Shown here one piece after another: positions 36,759 to 46,266 of a DNA stretch of 64,000 bases. Source of the stretch: Saccharothrix carnea. GTDB lineage: Bacteria > Actinomycetota > Actinomycetes > Mycobacteriales > Pseudonocardiaceae. The notes beneath the pieces were generated by a model. That model saw nothing but the letters and a program-made list of their open reading frames with translations, had not been told where the DNA came from and made no database searches. Position 1 is the first letter of the stretch. Each line of letters starts with the position of its first letter. The position numbers were made by a program, and so were the translations under genes. The stretch covers positions 806,001-870,000 of the forward strand of contig NZ_PYAX01000001.1 in assembly GCF_003014735.1 (NCBI RefSeq), in the 5' to 3' direction.

Positions 36759-37111
36759 GATGCTTCTCCTTCGACTCGGGTCTCTTCGGTCTGCTGTGCC
36801 ATCTCGGCGAGCACGGCGTCCAGCCGCTGGTAGCGCTGCTCCGCCTCCTGCCGGTAGCGCTCGATCCACTTCGTCATCAGGTCGAACACCTCCGCCTCGA
36901 GGTGGACGGGCCGCCGCTGCGCCTGCTTGCTGCGGCTGACGAGCCCGGCGTCCTCCAGCACCTTGAGGTGCTTCGACACGGCCTGCACGGTCACGGAGTA
37001 CGGCTCGGCCAACTCGTTCACCGTCGCGTCGCCCACCGCCAGCCGCGCCACCATGTCGCGCCGGATCGGGTCGGCCAGGGCCGAGAAGACCCGCGACAAC
37101 TGGTCGTCCAC
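36755..37111 (-). CDS. ArsR-family (SdpR-like) regulator
   Basis: 118 residues. Winged helix: LSRVFSALADPIRRDMVARL, TVNELAEPYSVTVQAVSKHL (recognition helix) and LKVLEDAGLVSRSKQAQRRP. No metal-binding Cys motif, so it belongs with the SRPBCC-linked ArsR regulators. The GTG at 37111 is preferred because AAGGAG then lies 6 bases upstream; with the ATG at 37117 it would abut the start codon. Probably binds the two TCAAC-N6-GTTGA sites upstream and represses this two-gene operon. Confidence 0.9.
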   Translation of the reverse strand: MDDQLSRVFSALADPIRRDMVARLAVGDATVNELAEPYSVTVQAVSKHLKVLEDAGLVSRSKQAQRRPVHLEAEVFDLMTKWIERYRQEAEQRYQRLDAVLAEMAQQTEETRVEGEAS

Positions 37112-37125
37112 CGCCATCTCCTTAC

Positions 37126-37141
37126 TCAACCTCTCGGTTGA
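37126..37141. promoter_or_regulatory. ArsR operator 1 (TCAAC-N6-GTTGA)
   Basis: TCAAC CTCTCG GTTGA, perfect 5-bp arms, 15 bases upstream of the arsR start and continued by ACACACAG. Matches the second site in arms, spacing and 3' flank. Confidence 0.75.
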
Positions 37142-37170
37142 ACACACAGTACGAAGCCCACCCCGCTATG

Positions 37171-37186
37171 TCAACCAGAAAGTTGA
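37171..37186. promoter_or_regulatory. ArsR operator 2 (TCAAC-N6-GTTGA)
   Basis: TCAAC CAGAAA GTTGA followed by ACACGCAG, centred 45 bp from operator 1. The repeated GTTGAACACRCAG flank shows the two sites are copies of a longer element. Confidence 0.75.
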
Positions 37187-37218
37187 ACACGCAGGTCAGA
37201 CAGCCAGCGCGCGCCACC

Positions 37219-37234
37219 GTTCAGCCTGCTGAAC
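37219..37234. promoter_or_regulatory. Palindrome GTTCAGC-CT-GCTGAAC
   Basis: Perfect 7-bp arms, 2-bp spacer, different from the ArsR sites. About 250 bases upstream of kgd. Candidate operator for an unlinked regulator. Confidence 0.45.
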
Positions 37235-37481
37235 ACCTCACAACCCACTGACCGCCACCGTGCGCACAACTACTCCGAGTCGAAGCACCACCGGACGTGT
37301 GACGGGCATAACCTCAAGTGATGCTCAAGCACCCATAACACGACCCGATGCCCTGACCGATTCTGTGAGAGAACACTCGGTGCGCTGCCCCTCCTGTGTG
37401 TGAACTGCACCGGACGGGGGACTAGCCTGACCATGAGTGAGTCATTACCAAGAGCGAGATGGATAGAGGCGAGCGCCAGCC

Positions 37482-40400
37482 GTGTCCAGCAGCAGTCCTG
37501 CTTCTCAGTTCGGCCCCAATGAGTGGCTGGTCGAAGAGATGTACGAGCAGTTCCTCGCCGACCCGTCGTCGGTAGACCCGGCCTGGCACGACTTCTTCGC
37601 CGACTACAAGTCGACGCAGCGGTCGGGCAACGGGGCGGCGACGGCCGCGGAGAACGGCACCACGACCGCCACCAAGACCGCTCCGGCCCAGTCCGCGCCG
37701 ACCGCCGCACCCGCGTCCGCGCAGGCCGCGCCGGCGACGCCCGCGCCGACACCGACGCAGCAGCCGAAGAGCCAGCCGGCACCGGCCCAGAAGCCCGCGG
37801 CCAAGCCCGCGCCCGCCCTGGCCGCCAAGGCCGCGCCGGTGAAGCCCGCCCAGGGCGAGGAGCAGAAGCAGCTGCGCGGCGCCGCCGCCGCCATCGCGAA
37901 GAACATGGAGCTCTCGCTCACCGTTCCGACCGCGACGAGCGTGCGCGCCGTGCCCGCCAAGCTGCTGGCCGACAACCGCATCGTGATCAACAACCACCTC
38001 AAGCGCACCCGCGGTGGGAAGGTCTCCTTCACCCACCTGATCGGGTACGCGGTGGTGCGGGCGCTCAAGGCGTACCCGAACATGAACCGGCACTTCGCCG
38101 AGGTCGACGGCAAGCCGTTCGTGGTCACGCCCGAGCACGTGAACTTCGGCCTGGCGATCGACCTGCCCGGCAAGGACGGCGCCCGCACGCTGGTCGTGGC
38201 CTCGATCAAGGGCTGCGAGAACATGACGTTCACGCAGTTCTGGCAGGCCTACGAGGACCTGATCCGCAAGGCGCGGACGGGCTCGCTGACCGCCGAGGAC
38301 TTCTCCGGCACCACCATCTCGCTGACCAACCCCGGCACCATCGGCACCAACCACTCGGTGCCGCGGCTGCAGGCGGGCCAGGGCACGATCATCGGCGTCG
38401 GCGCGATGGAGTACCCGGCGCACTTCCAGGGCACCAGCGAGCAGGCCCTGACCGACATGGGCGTCAGCAAGGTCATCACGCTGACCTCCACCTACGACCA
38501 CCGCGTCATCCAGGGCGCGGAGTCGGGTGAGTTCCTGCGCCGCATCCACCAGCTGCTGCTGGGCGAGGACGGCTTCTACGACGACGTCTTCACGTCGCTG
38601 CGGCTGCCGTACGAGCCGATCCGCTGGGTCGCCGACATCCCCGAGGGCGCGGTCGACAAGACCGCCCGGGTGATCGAGCTGATCGACGCGTTCCGCACCC
38701 GCGGCCACCTGATGGCCGACACGGACCCGCTGAACTACCGCCAGCGCAGCCACCAGGACCTCGACGTCCTGTCGCACGGCCTGACCCTGTGGGACCTGGA
38801 CCGGGAGTTCCCGGTCGGCGGGTTCGCGGGCCAGGAGCGGATGAGGCTGCGCGACATCCTGGGCGTGCTGCGCAACTCGTACTGCCGCACGGTCGGCGTC
38901 GAGTACATGCACATCCTCGACCCGGAGGAGCGCCTCTGGATCCAGGAGCGCGTCGAGGTGCCGCACGAGAAGCCGCCGGCCACCGTGCAGAAGTACATCC
39001 TGTCCAAGCTCAACGCCGCCGAGGCGTTCGAGACGTTCCTGCAGACCAAGTACGTCGGCCAGAAGCGGTTCTCGCTCGAAGGCGGCGAGACGGTCATCCC
39101 GCTGCTGGACGCCGTGCTGGACAAGGCCGCCGAGCACGAGATCGACGAGGTCGTCATCGGCATGCCGCACCGCGGCCGGCTGAACGTGCTGGCGAACATC
39201 GTCGGCAAGCCGATCTCGCAGATCTTCCGCGAGTTCGAGGGCAACCTCGACCCCGGCCAGGCGCACGGCTCCGGTGACGTGAAGTACCACCTGGGCGCCG
39301 AGGGCAAGTACTTCCGGATGTTCGGCGACGGCGAGACCAAGGTGTCGCTGACCGCGAACCCGTCGCACCTGGAGGCCGTGGACCCGGTGCTGGAGGGCAT
39401 CGTCCGGGCCAAGCAGGACATGCTCGACAAGGGCGGCGAGGGCTTCACCGTGCTGCCGGTCGCGCTGCACGGCGACGCGGCGTTCGCGGGCCAGGGCGTG
39501 GTCGCCGAGACGCTGAACCTGGCGCTCGTGCGCGGCTACCGCACCGGCGGCACGGTCCACGTGGTCGTGAACAACCAGGTCGGCTTCACCACCGCGCCCG
39601 AGCACTCGCGCTCGTCGAAGTACTCGACCGACGTGGCGAAGATGATCGGCGCGCCGGTGTTCCACGTCAACGGCGACGACCCGGAGGCCTGCTACTGGGT
39701 CGCCAAGCTCGCGGTGGACTACCGGCAGGCGTTCAACAAGGACGTCGTGATCGACATGGTCTGCTACCGCCGCCGCGGCCACAACGAGGGCGACGACCCC
39801 TCGATGACGCAGCCGGCGATGTACGACGTGATCGACACCAAGCGCTCGGTGCGCAAGACCTACACCGAGTCCCTGATCGGCCGCGGCGACATCTCCGTCG
39901 AAGAGGCCGAGAAGGCGCTGCAGGACTTCTCCTCGCAGCTGGAGCACGTGTTCAACGAGGTCAGGGAGCTGGAGAAGCACCCGATCAAGACCTCGCCGTC
40001 GATCGAGCAGGAGCAGCAGGTCCCGACCAAGCTGCCCACCGGCGTCGACCGCTCGGTGATCGAGAAGATCGCCGACGCGCACGTGGACCTGCCCGAGGGC
40101 TTCACCCCGCACCCGCGGGTCAAGCCGGTGCTGGAGCGCCGCGCCAAGATGGCCCGCGAGGGCGGCATCGACTGGGCGTTCGCCGAGCTGCTGGCGTTCG
40201 GGTCGCTGGTGCTCGAGGGCCGCACGGTCCGCCTGGCCGGCCAGGACTCGCGGCGCGGCACGTTCGTGCAGCGGCACGCCACGCTGGTGGACCGCAAGAA
40301 ATCCGAGGAGTACACCCCGCTGCAGAACCTGGCCGAGAACCAGGGCAAGTTCATGGTGTACGACTCGGTGCTGTCGGAGTTCGCGGCGCTGGGCTTCGAG

Positions 40401-41192
40401 TACGGGTACTCGGTGGCCAACCCCGACGCGCTGGTGCTGTGGGAGGCGCAGTTCGGCGACTTCGTCAACGGCGCGCAGCCGATCATCGACGAGTTCATCT
40501 CGTCCGGTGAGGCGAAGTGGGGCCAGGTGTCCGATGTCGTGCTGCTGCTGCCGCACGGCCACGAGGGCCAGGGCCCGGACCACACGTCCGGCCGGATCGA
40601 GCGGTTCCTCCAGCTGTGCGCGGAGGGCTCGATGACGATCGCGGTGCCGTCCACGCCGGCGAACTACTTCCACCTGCTGCGCCGGCACGCGCTGGACGGC
40701 GTGAACCGGCCGCTGGTGGTGTTCACGCCGAAGTCCATGCTCCGCCTGAAGGCCGCGGTCAGCCCGGTCGAGGCGTTCGTGGAGGACAAGTTCCAGTCGG
40801 TGATCGACGACCCGACCGGCGTCGACCCGAGCGCGGTGCGCAAGGTCCTGCTGTGCAGCGGCAAGATCTACTACGAGCTGCTGGCCGAGCAGGAGAAGCG
40901 CGGCGACAAGGACGTCGCGGTCGTGCGGGTCGAGCAGCTGTACCCGGTGCCGGCGCGCAAGCTGACCGCCGCCCTGGACCGCTACCCGAACGCCACCGAG
41001 GTCCGCTGGGTCCAGGAGGAGCCCGCGAACCAGGGCGCGTGGCCGTTCTTCGGGCTGGCGCTGCCGGAGCTGCTGCCCGAGCGGTTCTCGGTCAAGCGCG
41101 TGTCGCGCCGCCCGATGGCCGCGCCGTCGGCGGGGTCGTCCAAGGTGCACGAGGTCGAGCAGCGCGAGCTGATCGCGAAGGCGTTCGAGTAA
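37482..41192 (+). CDS. kgd: Multifunctional 2-oxoglutarate dehydrogenase/decarboxylase (E1-E2 fusion)
   Basis: 1236 residues, the actinobacterial form in which an E2-type succinyltransferase domain precedes the thiamin-dependent E1. N-terminal [20 protein letters not shown]; an Ala/Pro/Gln-rich linker about 45-125; E2 catalytic core from about 130 ([16 protein letters not shown]) with the active-site His in [18 protein letters not shown] (about 338); E1 with [15 protein letters not shown] (about 560), [12 protein letters not shown] (about 730) and [16 protein letters not shown], the TPP site. It runs the TCA step from 2-oxoglutarate and is controlled by GarA-type FHA proteins in relatives. 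No lipoyl domain is present, as expected. GTG start. Confidence 0.97.
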   Translation: MSSSSPASQFGPNEWLVEEMYEQFLADPSSVDPAWHDFFADYKSTQRSGNGAATAAENGTTTATKTAPAQSAPTAAPASAQAAPATPAPTPTQQPKSQPAPAQKPAAKPAPALAAKAAPVKPAQGEEQKQLRGAAAAIAKNMELSLTVPTATSVRAVPAKLLADNRIVINNHLKRTRGGKVSFTHLIGYAVVRALKAYPNMNRHFAEVDGKPFVVTPEHVNFGLAIDLPGKDGARTLVVASIKGCENMTFTQFWQAYEDLIRKARTGSLTAEDFSGTTISLTNPGTIGTNHSVPRLQAGQGTIIGVGAMEYPAHFQGTSEQALTDMGVSKVITLTSTYDHRVIQGAESGEFLRRIHQLLLGEDGFYDDVFTSLRLPYEPIRWVADIPEGAVDKTARVIELIDAFRTRGHLMADTDPLNYRQRSHQDLDVLSHGLTLWDLDREFPVGGFAGQERMRLRDILGVLRNSYCRTVGVEYMHILDPEERLWIQERVEVPHEKPPATVQKYILSKLNAAEAFETFLQTKYVGQKRFSLEGGETVIPLLDAVLDKAAEHEIDEVVIGMPHRGRLNVLANIVGKPISQIFREFEGNLDPGQAHGSGDVKYHLGAEGKYFRMFGDGETKVSLTANPSHLEAVDPVLEGIVRAKQDMLDKGGEGFTVLPVALHGDAAFAGQGVVAETLNLALVRGYRTGGTVHVVVNNQVGFTTAPEHSRSSKYSTDVAKMIGAPVFHVNGDDPEACYWVAKLAVDYRQAFNKDVVIDMVCYRRRGHNEGDDPSMTQPAMYDVIDTKRSVRKTYTESLIGRGDISVEEAEKALQDFSSQLEHVFNEVRELEKHPIKTSPSIEQEQQVPTKLPTGVDRSVIEKIADAHVDLPEGFTPHPRVKPVLERRAKMAREGGIDWAFAELLAFGSLVLEGRTVRLAGQDSRRGTFVQRHATLVDRKKSEEYTPLQNLAENQGKFMVYDSVLSEFAALGFEYGYSVANPDALVLWEAQFGDFVNGAQPIIDEFISSGEAKWGQVSDVVLLLPHGHEGQGPDHTSGRIERFLQLCAEGSMTIAVPSTPANYFHLLRRHALDGVNRPLVVFTPKSMLRLKAAVSPVEAFVEDKFQSVIDDPTGVDPSAVRKVLLCSGKIYYELLAEQEKRGDKDVAVVRVEQLYPVPARKLTAALDRYPNATEVRWVQEEPANQGAWPFFGLALPELLPERFSVKRVSRRPMAAPSAGSSKVHEVEQRELIAKAFE

Positions 41193-41269
41193 CACCCGTT
41201 GGTTCGCGCCGAGCCGTCGAGACCTCCCGGGGTTTCGGCGGCTCGGCCGTTTCGTTGGAGGAAAGGCCC

Positions 41270-41449
41270 GTGTACTTCACCGATCGTGGCATCGAGGAGC
41301 TGGAGAGCCGGCGGGGTGAGGAGGAGGTGACGTTCGCCTGGCTGGCCGACAAGCTCCGGGCGTTCGTGGACCTCAACCCGGACTTCGAGACGGCCGTCGA
41401 GCGGCTGGCCACCTACCTGGCACGTGACGACGAGGACTTCGAGGACTGA
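41270..41449 (+). CDS. Small DUF6104-like protein
   Basis: 59 residues, GTG 41270 after a strong GGAGGAAAGG ribosome site. YFTDRGIEELESRRGEEEVT then FAWLADKLRAFVDLNPDFET and an acidic end: the pattern of the DUF6104 family that regularly follows kgd in actinobacteria. Function unknown; the conserved position suggests a link to the 2-oxoglutarate node. Confidence 0.85.
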   Translation: MYFTDRGIEELESRRGEEEVTFAWLADKLRAFVDLNPDFETAVERLATYLARDDEDFED

Positions 41450-41750
41450 CGCGGGCGCCGGACCGGGCGCGTCGGACGTCGCCGTGCGGACGCCCGAAGT
41501 GTTCCCGGCGCGCGCGGCGGGCGTCGCACGGCCCCGCGTACAACGCTCATCCCAGTTCGATACGCCGGACAGTCGAGTTATTCCCTCCGGGTAACTCCAC
41601 ACCCGCCGGGCACCTCCGAACGGAGGATGGCAGGCGGTGCGGGCACGAACGATTCTTGGCATACCCGAAAACGGGCCGGACGACGAATTCCGCCAATTGC
41701 GGTCGTCCCGTTCCGGTGTTTCCGTTCGCCTGATCCCCCGGAGGAATTGC
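41450..41750. other. Intergenic region before DUF5648-like gene
   Basis: GC-rich tail after the DUF6104 gene, an inverted repeat GAGTTA-N11-TAACTC at 41576-41598, and a relatively AT-rich leader (41640-41750). No other ORF seen. Confidence 0.5.
41576..41598. promoter_or_regulatory. Inverted repeat GAGTTA-N11-TAACTC
   Basis: Perfect 6-bp arms about 150 bases before the TTA-containing secreted-protein gene. Possible operator; no linked regulator. Confidence 0.35.
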
Positions 41751-42305
41751 GTGTTATCGCATCGCTTGGTCACCGGGCGCGCCCTGGTGTCCCGGGCCGT
41801 CATCGCCGCCCTGGTCGCCGTGGCCGCGGTCGCCACGGTCACGCCGACCGCCACCGCCACCGTGACCACCACCGCCTCGCTGAACGAGGCCTTCTACCGG
41901 CTGTACAGCCCGAGCACCGGCGACAACTACAACACGACCAGCCAGAGCGAGGTCATCAACGCGCAGAGCAAGGGTTACAGCTACAGCGGGTTCGACGCAT
42001 TCGTGTCGAGTTCACCGCAGGCCGGTCTGATTCCTTTCTACCGGATCTACAGCCCGCAACGGCGCGACCGCTACCACACCGTCAGCTGGGATGAAGTCGT
42101 CTCCGCGACCACCACCCAGGGCTACACCTACGAAGGGGTCGGCGCTTACGTCTACCCGCCCAATTCCGGAGTGGGCGTGCAGTTCCACCGGCTGCGCCAC
42201 CCGGGCAACGGCGACCACGTGCTGATGACCAACCCGGCCGAGGTGAGCTCGGCCATCAACTCGGGCTACGCCTACGAGGGCGTGGCGGCCAACGTCGGCG
42301 CCTGA
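41751..42305 (+). CDS. Secreted DUF5648-like triple-repeat protein
   Basis: 184 residues from GTG 41751 with GGAGG 7 bases upstream. Signal peptide of about 36 residues (LVTGRALVSRAVIAALVAVA and on). The mature protein is three about 42-residue repeats, each FYRLYSP...DNYNTTSQSEV...KGYSYSGFDAFV: copies begin EAFYRLYSPSTG, IPFYRIYSPQRR and VQFHRLRHPGNG. This is the DUF5648 repeat seen in secreted actinobacterial proteins. Codon 2 is TTA, a rare leucine codon that makes expression depend on the bldA-type tRNA in streptomycetes. Confidence 0.85.
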   Translation: MLSHRLVTGRALVSRAVIAALVAVAAVATVTPTATATVTTTASLNEAFYRLYSPSTGDNYNTTSQSEVINAQSKGYSYSGFDAFVSSSPQAGLIPFYRIYSPQRRDRYHTVSWDEVVSATTTQGYTYEGVGAYVYPPNSGVGVQFHRLRHPGNGDHVLMTNPAEVSSAINSGYAYEGVAANVGA

Positions 42306-42313
42306 CGCACCAA

Positions 42314-42347
42314 GGCGGGCCGCGGCCATCACCGACCACGGCCCGCC
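42314..42347. terminator. Bidirectional terminator
   Basis: 9-bp stem GGCGGGCCG/CGGCCCGCC with a 16-nt loop, between convergent genes. Confidence 0.8.
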
Positions 42348-42354
42348 CCTCCGC

Positions 42355-43347
42355 CTACCAGGCGTAGGCCTCCGGTGCGGGCTTGGGGCCGTTCGGGCCG
42401 GGTGCGGGGAAGAGGTCGTCCAGCTTGGCCAGGGTGTCGGTGTCCAGCTTGATCTCGGTGGCGCGCAGTGATCCGTCCAACTGCTCCGCGGTGCGTGGGC
42501 CGATGATCGGCGCCGTCACGCCCTCCTGGTGCAGCAGCCACGCCAGGCCCAGGTTGGCCGGGTCCTCGCCCAGGTCGGCCGACAGCTTCTCGTACGCCTC
42601 GATCGCCTCACGGTGCTTCTCCAGCGCCGCCAGGCTGCGCTCGTTCGTGCCGCGCGACCCGCCGCCCTCGCGCTGCTTGCGCAGCACGCCGCCCAGCAAC
42701 CCACCGCCCAGCGGTGACCACGGGATCACGCCGATGCCGTAGTGCCGCGCCGCGGGCAGCACCTCCAGCTCCACGAACCGGTTCACCAGGTTGTAGATCG
42801 ACTGCTCGCTGACCAGCCCGAGGAAGTGGCGTTGGCGGGCCGCCTCCTGCGCCTGCGCGAGGTGCCACCCGGCGAAGTTGGACGACCCGAAGTAGATCAC
42901 CTTCCCCTGCTGCCGCAGCACGGTGAAGGCTTCCCAGACCTCGTCCCACGGCGTGGCCCGGTCCACGTGGTGCATCTGGTACAGGTCGATGTAGTCGGTC
43001 CGCAACCGCCGCAGCGACGCGTCCGCGGCCCGCCGGATGTGCAGGGCGGACAGCCGCTTCTCGTTCGGCCAGTCGCCCATGTCGCCGTACAGCTTGGTGG
43101 CGAGCACGGTCTTCTCCCGCCGCCCGCCGCCCTGGGCGAACCACCGGCCGATGATGTTCTCGGTGATGCCCTCGCCCCGCTGCCACCCGTAGACGTCGGC
43201 GGTGTCGAAGAAGTTGACGCCGTGCTCGTGGGCGCGGTCCATGATCGCGTGGCTGTCGGCCTCCGACGTCTCCGGGCCGAAGTTCATCGTGCCGAGGCAC
43301 AGGCGGGACACGGACAGGCCGGAACGGCCCAACTGGGTGTACTCCAT
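42355..43347 (-). CDS. Aldo/keto reductase
   Basis: 330 residues. (alpha/beta)8 NADPH-dependent oxidoreductase of the YghZ/Kvbeta-like group: MEYTQLGRSGLSVSRLCLGT at the N-terminus, NFFDTADVYGWQRGEGITEN with catalytic Asp and Tyr, Lys in VLATKLYGDMG, and YIDLYQMHHVDRATPWDEVW with His. ATG 43347 begins the conserved domain. Reduces aldehydes or ketones; no neighbour suggests a specific substrate. Confidence 0.93.
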   Translation of the reverse strand: MEYTQLGRSGLSVSRLCLGTMNFGPETSEADSHAIMDRAHEHGVNFFDTADVYGWQRGEGITENIIGRWFAQGGGRREKTVLATKLYGDMGDWPNEKRLSALHIRRAADASLRRLRTDYIDLYQMHHVDRATPWDEVWEAFTVLRQQGKVIYFGSSNFAGWHLAQAQEAARQRHFLGLVSEQSIYNLVNRFVELEVLPAARHYGIGVIPWSPLGGGLLGGVLRKQREGGGSRGTNERSLAALEKHREAIEAYEKLSADLGEDPANLGLAWLLHQEGVTAPIIGPRTAEQLDGSLRATEIKLDTDTLAKLDDLFPAPGPNGPKPAPEAYAW

Positions 43348-43486
43348 GCGGCCAGCCTGCCCCAACCCGTCCGCCACGACCACCCGCGCCGGATCGGCAA
43401 CATCACCATTCCCGCCCGCCACCGCGTCGTCCGCGGTTAGGCTCCGCGCACCCCCGCTCGGCGGGGGGAGGCTTGGGGAGGCCTGC

Positions 43487-44842
43487 ATGGGGGGAACTTC
43501 GCTGGACCGCGTCGTGCCACGGGACGGGGTCGCGCTCCCGCACGCCGTGCTGTTGCTGCTCGCCGCGATCGCCGCCGCCGTCGTCGCCCAAGGCGGCTAC
43601 TACCTGCCCGGACGCCTCTTGGCCGGCGTGCTCGTCGCCGCGGCCCTGGTCCTGGCACTGCGCGACCGGCCCGCTCTCGAACCGCTGTCGGTGACGTGCG
43701 CCGCGCTCGCCGCGTGGGCGGTCCTGCGCGCCGCCCTGGACGGCGCGGTCGCCGAGTCGCTGCCCACGGTCGCGGCCATCGGCTGCCTGGCCGCGACGGC
43801 GTTCGCGGCACGGCGTGCGGACGCCCGGCAACGTGAACTGGCCGCGTCCGCGCTGGTCGGCGTGGGCGTGCTGGTCGCGCTGACCGGCTGGGCGGCCGTG
43901 GTGTGGCGCATCCCGTCGTGGTCGGTGGTCGCCGACGGCCTGGCCCGCGCCGCGTCCACCCTCACCTACCCGAACGCCGCCGCCGCGCTGCTCGCCGCGC
44001 TCGCCGCGCTGGCCTTGGCCCTGCACCAGGGCTCGCTGCCGCACGCAGGCGCGTCATACGCGCTGCTGGTCGGGCTGGGCGCGACGCTGAGCCGGGCCGG
44101 TCTGCTGGCGCTGCTCGTGGGCCTGGTGGCGTTGTCCGTGCTCAACGGCGTCCGCCGCACCCTGAGGCAAGCCGGTCCACCCGTGGTCGGCGCGCTGATC
44201 GCCCTGGGCACGCTGGCGCCGTCGTTCCCGACCGCCGAACCGGCGCAGCCGGTGCTCGCGGTCGCCGGGCTCGTGGTCGGCCTCGCGGTCACGCTGGTGC
44301 TGCACCGGGTGAAGCCGGTGTTCCGGCTGATCGCGTTCGCCGTCACCGTCCTCGTGCCGCTCCTCGTGCTCGACGTCGGCAGGCTGCTGGAAGGCCGGAT
44401 CTCGACCAGTTCGCCGGACCGCACGGGCGCCACGGGTGCGGCGCTGGAGCAGGTCGCCGCCCGGCCACTGGCCGGGGTGGGACCGGGCCGCGGCTGGTTC
44501 GTGTTCACCGCGCCCACCGGCGAGCACCGCGTCATGCGGTACGTGCACAACGAGTACTTGCAGGTCCTGGTCGAACTCGGCGCGATCGGCCTCGGCCTGG
44601 TGCTGCTGGTCCTGGTCGCGGTGGCAGTGGCCGTCCGGCGTGGTCGCGCGGGGTCGCTGTGGGCCGGTGCCGCCGCCGCGCTGGTCGTGCTGCTCGTGCA
44701 CAGCGGGTTCGACTTCCTGTGGCACCTGCCCGTGATCGTGGTGACCGCCGGGCTGCTCGTCGGCCTGGCGTCGCCACCCGCACCCGAACCCGCCGCCGCC
44801 ACGGTCGCGGAGTCAGTCCCCACCGCAGAGGAGAACACATGA
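43487..44842 (+). CDS. O-antigen ligase-like (Wzy_C) polytopic membrane protein
   Basis: 451 residues, about eleven or twelve TM helices. The Wzy_C signature appears as GVGPGRGWFVF with RYVHNEYLQVLVELGAIGLG (about 325-370), where the conserved His-Asn-x-Tyr/Leu loop faces the periplasm-equivalent side. Such proteins polymerise or ligate lipid-linked glycans. GGAGG before ATG 43487. The stop overlaps the start of a small secreted protein (ATGA), so that protein may be its accessory or substrate carrier, which is inference. Confidence 0.85.
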   Translation: MGGTSLDRVVPRDGVALPHAVLLLLAAIAAAVVAQGGYYLPGRLLAGVLVAAALVLALRDRPALEPLSVTCAALAAWAVLRAALDGAVAESLPTVAAIGCLAATAFAARRADARQRELAASALVGVGVLVALTGWAAVVWRIPSWSVVADGLARAASTLTYPNAAAALLAALAALALALHQGSLPHAGASYALLVGLGATLSRAGLLALLVGLVALSVLNGVRRTLRQAGPPVVGALIALGTLAPSFPTAEPAQPVLAVAGLVVGLAVTLVLHRVKPVFRLIAFAVTVLVPLLVLDVGRLLEGRISTSSPDRTGATGAALEQVAARPLAGVGPGRGWFVFTAPTGEHRVMRYVHNEYLQVLVELGAIGLGLVLLVLVAVAVAVRRGRAGSLWAGAAAALVVLLVHSGFDFLWHLPVIVVTAGLLVGLASPPAPEPAAATVAESVPTAEENT

Positions 44843-45282
44843 AGATCTCATCCATCCGGAGCGTGCGCCCGGCCAAGGCCGCCGCGGTGCTGGCCGTGGT
44901 CGCGGGCGCGATCTTCGCGTCCGTGCTGCCGTCCAGCGCCGACGTGAGCGCCCAGTCGCCGTCCCAGTCGGGCGTCCGCGTGCAGTCACCGGCCGAGCGG
45001 CTCGCCCGCGGTGCGGCCCTCGGCGTCGAGGTCCTGGTCGCCTGCCCGGCCGGCTGGTCCAACTACGTCAACGTCCAGATCACCCAGCGGGTCGGCCCGG
45101 GCATCGCCTCCGGCAGCGGGTACACGCAGTTCACCTGCACCGGTGGGCTCCAGACGCTCGACCTCACGGTGCACGCGAACCAGCACGCGTTCCGGGCGGG
45201 CACGGCCTTCGCCACCGCCGTGATCAGCAACGGCTCGGGACAGGTGCGCGACGACCGCGAGATCGAGATCGTCAACCCGTGA
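44839..45282 (+). CDS. Small secreted protein
   Basis: 147 residues: signal peptide KISSIRSVRPAKAAAVLAVV with cleavage near SSADV, then a beta-rich domain VEVLVACPAGWSNYVNVQIT, GSGYTQFTCTGGLQTLDLTV with two Cys (likely one disulphide). No known family recognised; it resembles the Ig-like all-beta secreted proteins common in actinomycetes. Coupled to the O-antigen ligase-like gene. Confidence 0.8.
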   Translation: MKISSIRSVRPAKAAAVLAVVAGAIFASVLPSSADVSAQSPSQSGVRVQSPAERLARGAALGVEVLVACPAGWSNYVNVQITQRVGPGIASGSGYTQFTCTGGLQTLDLTVHANQHAFRAGTAFATAVISNGSGQVRDDREIEIVNP

Positions 45283-45288
45283 CGTGAC

Positions 45289-45320
45289 GGGGTGGGGCTC
45301 ACCTCGGTGCGCCCCACCCC
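45289..45320 (+). terminator. Terminator overlapping the 3' end of the LysR gene
   Basis: Perfect 10-bp stem GGGGTGGGGC/GCCCCACCCC, 12-nt loop, just after the secreted-protein stop. Half of it encodes the last codons of the convergent LysR gene. Confidence 0.7.
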
Positions 45321-46195
45321 TTCCGCTCGACCGAGGACTCCAGCGCGGTGACGCACGCGGCGATCACGGGGTGGTCGGCCGCGCCACGGCGGTAGGCGAT
45401 GCGGGTGCGGCGGTGGACGTCGAGCGGGACCAGCCGGACGTCCGCCGGCGGGTGCGTCGCACCGAGTTCCGGGACCAGCGCGACGCCCTGGCCCGCGGCG
45501 ACGAGCGCGAGCACGGCGGTGAAGTCGTCGGCGTGGTGGCGCACCCGAGCGGTGAAACCGGCCGCCTGGCAGACCCTCATCGCCACGGTGTGGCAGAGCG
45601 TGCCGGGTGTGCCGACGATCCACGCCGCGTCGCGCGTGCCCGCGATCGTCGTGCGAGGACCGCCTGCGGGGACGGCCAGGAACACCTTCTCGTCCAGCAG
45701 CGGCACGGAGTCCACACCGGGGTCGGGTGCGACGGGCGCGATGTCGTAGTCGTGCCAGAGGGCCACGTCGAGGCGGCCGTCGCGCAGCGCGTCCGGCATG
45801 TCGACCGGGTCCAGCTCGGTGACCAGGAGGTCCAGCGCCGGGTGGTCGCGGCCCAGGGCGACGAGGGCGGCCGGCAGGAGGGTCGGGACGGCGCTGGGGA
45901 ACGCGCCGATCCGCACCGTGCCGGAGAGGCCGGTGCGTGCGGCGGCGAGGGTGGCGGACGCGGCTTCGAGCGCGGCGAGGATCGTCTCGGTGTGCTGGAC
46001 GAGTGCGGTGGCGGCGGGTGTGAGGCTGACGCTGCGGCCGGTGTGCTCCAGCAGCGGGACGCCCACTTCGCGTTGCAGGGCGGCGAGTTGCTGCGACACG
46101 GCGGACGGCGTGTAGGCGTGGGCTCGGGCGACGGCGGCGATCGTGCCCAGGTGGGCCAGGTCGCGCAGGAGCCGCAGGCGGCGGACGTCGAGCAT
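45299..46195 (-). CDS. LysR-family regulator
   Basis: 298 residues, normal. N-terminal winged HTH (LDVRRLRLLRDLAHLGTIAA, YTPSAVSQQLAALQREVGVP, LLEHTGRSVSLTPAATALVQ), then a periplasmic-binding-like effector domain (GTVRIGAFPSAVPTLLPAAL and on). Divergent from a DapA-like aldolase/lyase gene with 71 bases between, the classic arrangement for control of that gene. Confidence 0.93.
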   Translation of the reverse strand: MLDVRRLRLLRDLAHLGTIAAVARAHAYTPSAVSQQLAALQREVGVPLLEHTGRSVSLTPAATALVQHTETILAALEAASATLAAARTGLSGTVRIGAFPSAVPTLLPAALVALGRDHPALDLLVTELDPVDMPDALRDGRLDVALWHDYDIAPVAPDPGVDSVPLLDEKVFLAVPAGGPRTTIAGTRDAAWIVGTPGTLCHTVAMRVCQAAGFTARVRHHADDFTAVLALVAAGQGVALVPELGATHPPADVRLVPLDVHRRTRIAYRRGAADHPVIAACVTALESSVERKGWGAPR

Positions 46196-46209
46196 CAGTT
46201 CAGCTTACG

Positions 46210-46224
46210 GTTCTGTTGAGGAAC
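46210..46224. promoter_or_regulatory. Candidate LysR box (GTTC-N7-GAAC)
   Basis: GTTC TGTTGAG GAAC, a T-N11-A type palindrome midway between the divergent LysR and DapA-like genes. Confidence 0.5.
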
Positions 46225-46266
46225 ACGAGCTGGTCCTTCACGGTTTGGGCGGGCACGGTGGTGCGC

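Larger units (their letters stand above)
37112..37481. other. arsR-kgd divergent intergenic region
   Basis: Contains two matched operators near arsR (37126-37141 and 37171-37186), a separate palindrome at 37219-37234, and then about 245 bases of comparatively AT-rich leader ahead of kgd. GACTAGCCT near 37420 is a possible -10 region. No ORF of note. Confidence 0.6.

Noticed and set aside
37219..37234. Third ArsR operator
   Set aside because: Arms GTTCAGC/GCTGAAC and a 2-bp spacer differ from the TCAAC-N6-GTTGA sites, so it is listed as a separate palindrome.
37422..41195. 1257-residue open frame antisense to kgd
   Set aside because: Shadow of a GC-rich gene: low-complexity translation and no ribosome site or domain; kgd on the plus strand is unambiguous.
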